DNA of 14,390 bases from the NCBI GenBank assembly GCA_041624375.1, contig JBFJVD010000041.1, positions 1-14,390 on the forward strand, given 5' to 3'. The notes below the pieces were generated by a model. That model did no database searches. It had not been told where the DNA came from and was given only the letters and a program-made list of their open reading frames with translations. The position numbers were made by a program, and so were the translations under genes. The DNA is from JBFJVD01 sp041624375. GTDB taxonomy: Bacteria > Chloroflexota > Anaerolineae > Anaerolineales > E44-bin32. Each line of letters starts with the position of its first letter. Position 1 is the stretch's first letter. Positions 8,365 to 14,390 of the stretch are shown here, in pieces.

Positions 8365-9999
8365 TTAATAATCCGGCATCGGGGGCGCAGCGGGCGCCCG
8401 CTCGTCTTGCGGAACTTCCGTGATCAGGGCCTCGGTTGTGAGAATCATTGCCGCGATCGAAGCCGCGTTCTCAAGCGCGCCCTTGGTCACTTTGGCCGGA
8501 TCGATGATCCCGGCTTTGATCATATCCACATACTCGCCGGCGATCACGTCGTAGCCCAGGTTCGAGCTCTTGCGCTCAGCCTGCAGGCGGACGACGGATT
8601 CCTGGATCACGGCGCCGTCCTGACCGGAGTTCTGCGCGATCTTGCGCATGGGGACTTCAAGCGCCTTGCGGACGATCTTGACGCCGATGTTCTCATCCTC
8701 CGATTCAAGGGTGAGATCGGCGATCGCCTTGCGGGCGTTGATCAACGCGACGCCGCCGCCAGGAACGATCCCCTCTTCGACTGCAGCCCGCGTGGCCGAC
8801 AACGCGTCCTCGACCCGGTGCTTCTTCTCCTTCAGCTCGGTCTCAGTGGCCGCGCCGACTCGGATCACGGCGACGCCGCCGGAGAGCTTCGCCAGCCGCT
8901 CCTGCAGCTTCTCACGGTCGTAGTCGCTTGTGGAGCGCTCAATCTCGACCTTGATCTCCTCGATGCGGCCGGTGATTTGGTCGGCATCGCCCTTGCCACC
9001 CACCACCGTGGTGTCTTCCTTCGAGGCTACGACCTTGGCCGCCTGGCCGAGGTCGTTGATTGTGACCGACTCCAGCTTGCGGCCGATTTCCTCGCTGATG
9101 ACCGTGCCGCCGGTGAGCGTGGCGATGTCCTGCAGCATGGCCTTGCGGCGGTCGCCAAAGCCCGGAGCCTTGACGGCCAGCACGTTAAGCATGCCACGCA
9201 GCTTGTTGAGGACCAACGTCGCCAGCGCTTCGCCGTCCACGTCCTCCGCGATGACCACCAGGTCGCGCTTGCCGACCTGGACCAGTTTCTCGAGCAAGGG
9301 CACGATGTCGGCCGCCGCCGAGATCTTCTTGTCGTAGATCAGCAGGTAGGGCTCTTCGATCACCGCCTCCATCGCTTCGGAATCGGTTACGAAATAGGGC
9401 GAGATGTAGCCGCGATCGAACTGCATGCCCTCGAGGTATTCGGTTTCAAACTCGAGGCCGCGCGACTCCTCCACGGTGATCAGGCCGTCCTTGCCGACCT
9501 TGTCCATCACCTCAGCGATCAGCTCGCCGATCTCTTTATCCTGAGCCGAGATGGCGGCCACCGAGGCGATCTCCTCGCGGGTGGTGACGTCAATCGCCTG
9601 ATTGCCGATCTCTTCGGCAACCGCCCGCGCCGCGGCTTCAATGCCGCGCTTGAGCATCATCGGGTTGGCGCCCGCCGAGAGGCTCTTGAGACCATCGGTC
9701 ACGATGGCATGCGCCAACACGGTGGACGTGGTGGTGCCGTCGCCGGCGATGTCGTTTGTCTTGGTGGCCGCTTCCTTCAGAAGCTGGGCTCCCATGTTCT
9801 CGAAGGGGTCCTCAAGCTCGATTTCCTTGGCCACGGTCACGCCGTCGTGGGTGATCGTTGGCTGGCCGAACTTGCGATCCAGCGCAACATTGCGCCCCTT
9901 CGGCCCAAGCGTCGTCGCCACGGCCTTGGCGAGAATATCGACGCCGTCTTTCAGGCGCATACGGGCGTCTTCCGCAAAAGCAAGTTGCTTTGCACTCAT
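8365..9999 (-). CDS. groEL: Chaperonin GroEL (Hsp60, 60 kDa subunit)
   Basis: GroEL forms the double-ring ATP-driven folding chamber capped by GroES in the cytoplasm. The 544-residue sequence is family-typical throughout: ATTLGPKGRNV near residue 28, the ATP/Mg loop AGDGTTTSTVLA with its catalytic aspartate near 86, the apical domain with EGMQFDRGYISPYFVT (about 190-205), APGFGDRRKAML near 280 and VEEGIVPGGGVAL near 410. The start ATG at 9999 has AGGAG ten bases upstream. The usual Gly-Gly-Met repeat tail is absent; the chain ends in a Pro/Ala-rich APAAPPMPDY. Such tails vary between phyla, so activity is still expected. It follows groES by 53 bases, under the same CIRCE-controlled promoter, and is closed by the hairpin at 8304-8332. 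Confidence 0.99.
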   Translation of the reverse strand: MSAKQLAFAEDARMRLKDGVDILAKAVATTLGPKGRNVALDRKFGQPTITHDGVTVAKEIELEDPFENMGAQLLKEAATKTNDIAGDGTTTSTVLAHAIVTDGLKSLSAGANPMMLKRGIEAAARAVAEEIGNQAIDVTTREEIASVAAISAQDKEIGELIAEVMDKVGKDGLITVEESRGLEFETEYLEGMQFDRGYISPYFVTDSEAMEAVIEEPYLLIYDKKISAAADIVPLLEKLVQVGKRDLVVIAEDVDGEALATLVLNKLRGMLNVLAVKAPGFGDRRKAMLQDIATLTGGTVISEEIGRKLESVTINDLGQAAKVVASKEDTTVVGGKGDADQITGRIEEIKVEIERSTSDYDREKLQERLAKLSGGVAVIRVGAATETELKEKKHRVEDALSATRAAVEEGIVPGGGVALINARKAIADLTLESEDENIGVKIVRKALEVPMRKIAQNSGQDGAVIQESVVRLQAERKSSNLGYDVIAGEYVDMIKAGIIDPAKVTKGALENAASIAAMILTTEALITEVPQDERAPAAPPMPDY

Positions 10000-10052
10000 C
10001 TTCGATTCACTCCTCGTCGTATCAGGATAAGTGAGACGTCATGTTCAAATCG

Positions 10053-10349
10053 TTACTTCTCGACGATGGCCAGCACGTCGCTCTCACGCAGGATGAGGAG
10101 CTTGTCGCCATCCATCTTGATCTCGGTCCCGCCGTATTTGGCGAACAGGACTGTGTCGCCAACCGAGATATCCATCGGCTGGCGGTTGCCGTCGTCGCCG
10201 CGGGCGCCAGGGCCCACTGCCAGGACCTCACCGCGCTGCGGTTTCTCTTTGGCCGTCTCAGGAAGCACGATTCCGCTCGGAGTCGTTTCCTCTTCCTCCA
10301 TCGGCTTGACAATCAGCCGGTCGGCCAGCGGCTTGAGCTTGAGTGCCAT
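10053..10349 (-). CDS. groES: Co-chaperonin GroES (Hsp10)
   Basis: GroES is the heptameric lid of the GroEL chamber. The 98 residues match the family length. Visible hallmarks are the opening KLKPLADRLIVKP, the mobile loop region EEETTPSGIVLPETAKEKPQRGEVLAVGPG with its hydrophobic GIVLP contact to GroEL (about 26-30), and VGDTVLFAKYGGTEIKMDGDKLLILRESDVLAIV at the C-terminal half. The ATG at 10349 has GGAGGG five bases upstream. The predicted transcript starts near 10447, so the leader is about 98 bases and carries the CIRCE hairpin at its 5' end. Together with groEL this is a normal groESL heat-shock operon. Confidence 0.99.
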   Translation of the reverse strand: MALKLKPLADRLIVKPMEEEETTPSGIVLPETAKEKPQRGEVLAVGPGARGDDGNRQPMDISVGDTVLFAKYGGTEIKMDGDKLLILRESDVLAIVEK

Positions 10350-10410
10350 TCGGACCCTCCTTCAAAGGACATCGCATTGCATTTGGTTTGCTTGCTGTTT
10401 GACGCACATT

Positions 10411-10447
10411 GCAAGTTAGCACTCGGTGGGGGAGAGTGCTAACTTGC
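10411..10447. promoter_or_regulatory. CIRCE operator (HrcA binding site) with extended arms
   Basis: The consensus TTAGCACTC-N9-GAGTGCTAA is matched without a mismatch at 10416-10442. Five further bases on each side also pair (GCAAG at 10411-10415 with CTTGC at 10443-10447), giving 14-bp perfect arms around the 9-base spacer. CIRCE is the site of the heat-shock repressor HrcA. It begins at about the predicted transcription start of groESL, so bound HrcA would block initiation, and the transcribed hairpin could affect message stability. hrcA itself is not in the window. Confidence 0.97.
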
Positions 10448-10453
10448 GGCCCT

Positions 10454-10482
10454 AGTTTACCGAAATCGCCGACGCGAGTCAA
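10454..10482 (-). promoter_or_regulatory. Sigma70-like promoter of groESL
   Basis: On the minus strand TTGACT (10482-10477, five of six matches) and TAAACT (10459-10454, four of six) are separated by exactly 17 bases. The predicted start falls at about 10447, the edge of the CIRCE repeat. A housekeeping promoter next to CIRCE is the standard design for HrcA-controlled chaperonin operons. Confidence 0.82.
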
Positions 10483-10519
10483 GGTCGGAGGGCGATCCCG
10501 CGGCGGGGAAAGGATTGGT

Positions 10520-11941
10520 TCAGGAATTGGTTTCCGGCATCGAGTCGGCCGGGGTGGCTGGTGCCGGCGGGAGCAGGTCTCCGGCGCAGATCGAGCGGTT
10601 CTCTTCGACGATTCCGACCACGATCGGATCATCGCCATAGGCGGCCAGCAACTGCTGGAAATATGGCTCGGCATCGGCACACCGTTTCTGGAAAGCCAGC
10701 GCCGAGGCATAGGTGTAGTAATACTCAACGGTCCCGGCCCCGAGCGATACGCCGATGACATCCGTGCCGTAATCGGCGATGGAGGCCTGCTCTGGATCGT
10801 TACAGAACAGGATCTCGAGCCGCTCGCAGAACAGCTCACCGGTCTGGAGCGAGGAGCAGCCCTCCACGGCGCAGGCGAGCACATCCATCGCACTCTCGTA
10901 ATTGCGCGCTTTGTAGTAGACGATCCCCAGGAAGCCCCACAATTCCGCGTTGCCCGGATCGACGATGACCGCACGCTCAACATTGCGGGCGGCGACGAAG
11001 AACTCGCCTTCCTGCAGGTACGTCCTTCCAATGGCAAGATAGGGGATCGGATCCTGGACGTTGTTCTGCTCGTTGATCCGAACCGCCGTGTCGAACGCCT
11101 CCAGCGCGTTGTCCACATCGCGCAGCCGCCGGTAATTGGCTCCGATCTTCAGGTACAGAAACGTCAGGTTCGGGTTGATGGCGACAGCTTTGCGGTATTC
11201 CTGGATAGCGGCGTTGTAGGCGCCGCCTGTTTCAAGAACCTGGGCGTAGACGCGGTGCACATCAACCTTGTAGGCAGATGGAAAGGTGGGGTCACTCTCC
11301 GCCTGAGCTACCGCTCTCTCGGCCAGGTCGACGGCCTGCGCCCAATTCTGCTGATCCAGCAAGACCTCCGCCTTATAGGCCTGCGCCAGCACGTTGTTTG
11401 GCTCTAGGCGCTCTGCCGTCACGGCAGCGTCCGCCGCCGTTCGGAGATACTCATCAAAGAGGACCCGGTCATCCCCGGCATAAGCTGAGGCGGACCAGTC
11501 GTAGACGAGGGCGCGCACCGCCTGTGCGAAGGGGTCGTCCGGATTGATCTCCACCGCTCGCTCGATCGATTGGCGCGCCTCCGCCAGGCGTGCCAGACGG
11601 CGCTCCTGGTTCGGCTGCAGCGAACTGAAGTAGGTCTGCACCCGGGCCAGCTCGGCCCACAGCCGGGGGTCGTCCGGTCGCAGGGCGGCGGCGGCTTGAT
11701 AAGCTTCGATCGCCTTCCCCAGGTCGCCGGCACTGAAGTGAACCTGGGCCTCATCGTAGAAGGAGGCGGCCGGGCGAGTCGAAGTGGGGGTTGGCAGGAA
11801 GAGCGGCTCGACCTGACCGGCCTCAACCAGCCGAGTCAGCCAGATTCCACCGCCAATCAAGGCCAAAAGCACCAATACCCGCCAGAGATTGGTGCGTCGG
11901 CCGCGAGCGCTGAGCGTGAGACCTTCACCGGTCAGGCGCAT
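10520..11941 (-). CDS. Membrane-anchored TPR protein with cysteine-rich C-terminal part (473 aa)
   Basis: The N-terminus (basic, 1-19) precedes one membrane helix (about 20-38, LWRVLVLLALIGGGIWLTRL), so the bulk should lie outside the membrane. A Thr/Pro linker (49-57, LPTPTSTRP) leads into TPR-type helical repeats from about 60 to 450, with clear units at 60-93, 225-258, 259-292, 299-332 and 333-358. Four cysteines cluster at 357, 362, 372 and 380, and a further pair (C421, C452) brackets the last repeat. The C-terminal tail is Pro/Ala-rich. It aligns over its first 65 residues without a gap to the neighbouring 413-residue protein, so they are tandem duplicates. The gap to that gene is 15 bases; GGAG lies nine bases before the ATG. 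TPR domains bind other proteins, but no partner or process can be named. groES starts 170 bases further on the same strand with its own promoter. Confidence 0.88.
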   Translation of the reverse strand: MRLTGEGLTLSARGRRTNLWRVLVLLALIGGGIWLTRLVEAGQVEPLFLPTPTSTRPAASFYDEAQVHFSAGDLGKAIEAYQAAAALRPDDPRLWAELARVQTYFSSLQPNQERRLARLAEARQSIERAVEINPDDPFAQAVRALVYDWSASAYAGDDRVLFDEYLRTAADAAVTAERLEPNNVLAQAYKAEVLLDQQNWAQAVDLAERAVAQAESDPTFPSAYKVDVHRVYAQVLETGGAYNAAIQEYRKAVAINPNLTFLYLKIGANYRRLRDVDNALEAFDTAVRINEQNNVQDPIPYLAIGRTYLQEGEFFVAARNVERAVIVDPGNAELWGFLGIVYYKARNYESAMDVLACAVEGCSSLQTGELFCERLEILFCNDPEQASIADYGTDVIGVSLGAGTVEYYYTYASALAFQKRCADAEPYFQQLLAAYGDDPIVVGIVEENRSICAGDLLPPAPATPADSMPETNS

Positions 11942-11956
11942 AGAAATTGGCTCCAG

Positions 11957-13198
11957 CTAGGGCGTCGGTGAAGGCGAGGCCGCGGGGGTCGGCGTCGCTT
12001 CGGCTTCCTGGCCACAGAGTTTGAGCCCTTCCGTGGCATTCGTCACGGCGAGCTCATTATCGGGTGCGCCACGCAGCAGCACCTCGAAGATGTCGATGGC
12101 GAGCGCACACTGCTGGGTTCGGGCTAGCGCGAATCCGTAGAAGTAGTAGAACTCGACCACGATCGGATCCCCGGGATCGAGCGGCAGTCCCTGAACAGCC
12201 GTACCCTCGTCGGTCTGGCCGCCGTGAATGGCCAGCGCCAGCGAGTCGATGGCCAGATCGTACTCCGCGTTCTTGTAGTACATCCGGCCCAGATCGCCGT
12301 GCAAGCGCGGGTCGGAGGGTCGCTGCTTCACGGCGTCGGCGGCGTACTGGCTGGCCTTGCCGAACTCCCCGACGCGGGCATAAGCCTGCGCGATGCGGGT
12401 GTAGGGCTTGGTATCGGTAGGCGCCAGCGAGCTGGCACGCAGGTAGCTGTCAATGGCCTGTTCATAATCACCCTGCGTCAAGTACATGTTGCCGACCGCC
12501 AGGTGCAGAACCGCCAGATTCGGGTTGATGCTCAGTGCGCGCTGGTATTCCTCGAAGGCACGATCGTAATTGTTGGTCGCCTCCCAAACGTAGCCCAAGG
12601 CGCGATGGGCTTCCACAGAATTTGCGTCGAGGCTCAGCGCCCGCTCGGCCTCCTCAAGCGCTCGCTGATAATTGCCCACGTTGCTGTTCATCAGGACTTC
12701 GGCATAGAAGGCGCGGGCCATGGCCAGGTTGGGATCGATGGTGATGGCCTCATCAAGGAGCCGTTCGGCTTCATCGAATTCACCCATAAAGTGCAGCGTC
12801 CAGCCAAGAACCGCTTTGGCCCCGGCCGAATTCGGCGCGATCAGCAGCGCATTCCGTGCGCTCGTTTCGGCCGCTTCGTATTCTCCCCTGAAGACTTGCA
12901 GCCGGGCGAGTTCGATGTAGTAAGCAGGCTCATCCGGGTCCACAGAGATGGCCTGCTGGTAGGAGAAAGAAGCCTGCTCGAGCTTGCCAGCCTGGAAGAG
13001 GCTCTGCGCTTCGAGCAGGTAGGAGGCGGGGCTGCGGGTGGGAGTCGGGGTGACGACAAACAGCGGCGGTACGGTCGGGACGACAACCCGCTCAACATAA
13101 ATGGCAGCGCCGACCAGCAGCAACAGGAGCAGGACGCGCCATGGATTTGAGCGCCTGCGCTTCTTGCGCATATTCCATTTACTGCCACTCAGGTACAT
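11957..13198 (-). CDS. Membrane-anchored TPR protein, paralogue of the downstream gene (413 aa)
   Basis: A basic start (RKKRRR, 11-16) and one membrane helix (about 20-38) are followed by a Thr/Pro linker (50-57, TPTPTRSP) and about nine regular 34-residue TPR units from 57 to 385, for example 91-124, 125-158, 195-228, 229-262 and 263-296. Only two cysteines occur in the outer part, C364 and C395, in and after the last repeat. The tail is Ala/Thr/Pro-rich (TPTPAASPSPTP). Two starts are possible, ATG at 13198 and ATG at 13171, neither with a strong ribosome site. I chose 13198 because the first 22 residues then align gap-free with the paralogue, including the opening M-x-L-S/T-G. The gene is first in a two-gene operon reading toward groESL. 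The family is clear as TPR; the cellular role is unknown. Confidence 0.88.
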   Translation of the reverse strand: MYLSGSKWNMRKKRRRSNPWRVLLLLLLVGAAIYVERVVVPTVPPLFVVTPTPTRSPASYLLEAQSLFQAGKLEQASFSYQQAISVDPDEPAYYIELARLQVFRGEYEAAETSARNALLIAPNSAGAKAVLGWTLHFMGEFDEAERLLDEAITIDPNLAMARAFYAEVLMNSNVGNYQRALEEAERALSLDANSVEAHRALGYVWEATNNYDRAFEEYQRALSINPNLAVLHLAVGNMYLTQGDYEQAIDSYLRASSLAPTDTKPYTRIAQAYARVGEFGKASQYAADAVKQRPSDPRLHGDLGRMYYKNAEYDLAIDSLALAIHGGQTDEGTAVQGLPLDPGDPIVVEFYYFYGFALARTQQCALAIDIFEVLLRGAPDNELAVTNATEGLKLCGQEAEATPTPAASPSPTP

Positions 13199-13271
13199 CT
13201 TGCTGCAATTCGCCTTGTCTAGGGATCAGAGGAGGAATAAAGGCCAGGTTCGCCTACGGGGCAGGTCATGC

Positions 13272-13301
13272 ATCTTACCACCCGGTAGATTGGAGCGTCA
13301 A
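13272..13301 (-). promoter_or_regulatory. Candidate promoter of the TPR pair
   Basis: On the minus strand TTGACG (13301-13296, five of six) and TAAGAT (13277-13272, four of six) are 18 bases apart. The predicted start near 13265 gives a leader of about 66 bases to the ATG at 13198. It lies inside the divergent region shared with the rightward TPR gene. Confidence 0.45.
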
Positions 13302-13318
13302 GAATCGTTCAATCTACC
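13284..13318. repeat. Inverted repeat between divergent TPR genes, possible operator
   Basis: GGTAGATTG (13284-13292) and CAATCTACC (13310-13318) are perfect 9-bp inverted arms with a 17-base spacer. One arm sits in the spacer of the leftward promoter, the other in the spacer upstream of the rightward -10 box. This placement suits a regulator acting on both promoters. No regulator gene is visible, so function is inferred. Confidence 0.5.
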
Positions 13319-13326
13319 CCTTGCGG

Positions 13327-13332
13327 TATAAT
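13327..13332 (+). promoter_or_regulatory. TATAAT -10 box of the rightward TPR gene
   Basis: A perfect TATAAT ends eight bases before the ATG at 13340, and no convincing -35 box is seen 16-18 bases upstream. Transcription would begin at or next to that ATG, which implies a leaderless message. This agrees with the lack of a Shine-Dalgarno site. Confidence 0.6.
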
Positions 13333-13339
13333 GCGCCCC

Positions 13340-14390
13340 ATGAGTCCGGAAGGCCCTGCCGCCGATGGACCCGAAGCCACCCGCCCTCAGAGAGCGATTG
13401 GAGAGCGGGCCGCTTTTTCGGGGTCTGAGACAAGCCCGCAGGAAACCCCCCGCCCCGGTCGGCGCTGGCTCCGCTGGGGCGTTGTGGTGCTGCTTGCCGC
13501 GCTGCTGATCGGTGCAGGAGGCGGCTACTTCGCCGGGGCGGAGGCGAGGCGGGCCGCGCAAGCTGACCGGGTTGCGGCTGTCACCGGGGAGCAGTTTGAG
13601 CTCGGCGTACAGGATCTGGAAGCCGGTCGCTACGAAATCGCCCGGCAGCGCTTCGAGTATGTCATCCAGCTCGACCCCGGCTATCCCGGCGCCGCCGAGC
13701 GCCTGGCGGAGGCGCTGGTCCAGCTCAACCGGCCCACAGCCACCACAGCCCCTCTGGCCACCGCCACACCCAACCTTGCGCCAGTCGAAGAACTCTTCAC
13801 CCAGGCGCAGGAACACTTCCGGAACCAGGATTGGAGCCTGGTGATTGAAACCTTGCTCACGCTGCGCGCCAAGGATGCCGGCTATATGGCGGTGGAGGCA
13901 GACGGCATGATGTACGTTGCGCTGCGCAATCGCGGCATCCAGCGCATCGCAAACGAGGGGCAGCTCGAGGAAGGGATCTACGACCTGAATCGAGCGGAAC
14001 GTTTCGGCCCGCTCGACTCAGATGCGGCAAACTGGCGCAGCTGGGCGCAGCTCTATCAGACAGCGAACAGCTATATGGGCGTCAACTGGGCTCAGGCCGC
14101 GTTCCATTTCGCCCAGGTCTACCTGGTCGCCCCCTATTTGAAGAACGACACGTACTTGAAGTACGCAATTTCGGCACGGAGCTATGCCGACTTGCTGGTG
14201 GACACCGGCGACCCGTGCGCCGCCCTGCCCCTCTATGAAGAATCTCTGCTGGCCTGGGAGAACCTGACCCTGGTGCCAACGGCCACCGAGGCCGCCAACA
14301 TGTGTGCCACGGCAACCGCGCCCGCCCCGCGCCCCAGGCCAACCGATGAAGAAACTCCGACGCCCGAGGGGACGGCGCCTACCCCGACCG
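13340..14390 (+). CDS. Membrane-anchored TPR-like protein, 3'-truncated by window edge
   Basis: The frame is open for 350 codons from ATG at 13340 to the right edge. A Pro/Glu-rich cytoplasmic lead (1-38) ending in basic residues (RRWLRW) precedes one membrane helix (about 45-65). A TPR-like pair of helices follows (about 82-128, EQFELGVQDLEAGRYEIARQ onward), then a Thr/Pro/Ala linker (131-148), then more helical repeat sequence (149-325). Cysteines at 293 and 322 bracket the last helical hairpin, as in the two leftward TPR proteins. The end is a Thr/Pro-rich tail (TPTPEGTAPTPT) that continues past the window. An ATG at 13331 is in frame and overlaps the TATAAT box; 13340 is preferred because the -10 box would start transcription there. 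No ribosome site is seen. The domain after the tail, if any, is unknown. Confidence 0.85.
   Translation, partial: MSPEGPAADGPEATRPQRAIGERAAFSGSETSPQETPRPGRRWLRWGVVVLLAALLIGAGGGYFAGAEARRAAQADRVAAVTGEQFELGVQDLEAGRYEIARQRFEYVIQLDPGYPGAAERLAEALVQLNRPTATTAPLATATPNLAPVEELFTQAQEHFRNQDWSLVIETLLTLRAKDAGYMAVEADGMMYVALRNRGIQRIANEGQLEEGIYDLNRAERFGPLDSDAANWRSWAQLYQTANSYMGVNWAQAAFHFAQVYLVAPYLKNDTYLKYAISARSYADLLVDTGDPCAALPLYEESLLAWENLTLVPTATEAANMCATATAPAPRPRPTDEETPTPEGTAPTPT

Noticed and set aside
8344..10419. 691-codon open frame on the plus strand opposite groEL and groES
   Set aside because: It is the antisense shadow of two certain genes. The translation is Arg/His/Asp/Leu-rich with no recognisable domain, as expected from high-GC codon bias.
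12224..13150. 308-codon plus-strand frame opposite the 413-residue TPR protein
   Set aside because: The regular TPR pattern on the minus strand is decisive; repeated segments in the plus-strand product merely mirror the repeats.

Overview
The window is GC-rich chromosomal DNA with tightly packed genes, most with clear Shine-Dalgarno sites. Best guess is a member of the Chloroflexota, close to Anaerolineae. This is an inference from three things: single-pass membrane proteins that join a Thr/Pro-rich linker to TPR repeats, HrcA/CIRCE-type heat-shock control, and the overall gene style. No rRNA, tRNA, CRISPR array or mobile element was seen.

Layout. (1) 1-2564, minus strand: ugd (UDP-glucose 6-dehydrogenase) runs into an M16 zinc peptidase through a TGATG stop/start overlap. 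The peptidase is cut by the left edge. (2) 2719-7979, plus strand: an 86-residue orphan protein, a nitroreductase-family flavoprotein, urocanate hydratase (hutU), an MFS permease, imidazolonepropionase (hutI) and a 58-residue two-helix membrane protein. HutU and HutI catalyse consecutive steps of histidine breakdown, and the permease between them may feed that pathway. hutH and the later hut genes are not in the window. (3) 8002-10482, minus strand: groES-groEL with a sigma70-like promoter, a perfect and unusually long CIRCE operator and a strong hairpin terminator, followed by a small PspC-domain protein. (4) 10520-13198, minus strand: two tandem paralogous membrane-anchored TPR proteins, directly upstream of groESL and in the same direction. 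(5) 13340-right edge, plus strand: a third membrane-anchored TPR protein, divergent from the pair and cut by the right edge.

The first four groups are well-known families. The least explained part is the TPR trio. All three proteins have an N-terminal anchor, a Thr/Pro linker, TPR repeats and a cysteine pair around the last TPR hairpin (30, 30 and 28 residues between the cysteines). The divergent promoter region holds a 9-bp inverted repeat that could be a shared operator, and the rightward gene looks leaderless. I did not find a clearly new defence, mobile or biosynthetic system.

Stretches without genes are short: 2565-2718, 2980-3064, 3590-3644, 8212-8364, 10350-10519 and 13199-13339. None exceeds 300 bases. 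Signals seen in them are listed; 2980-3064 shows only the ribosome binding site of the nitroreductase.
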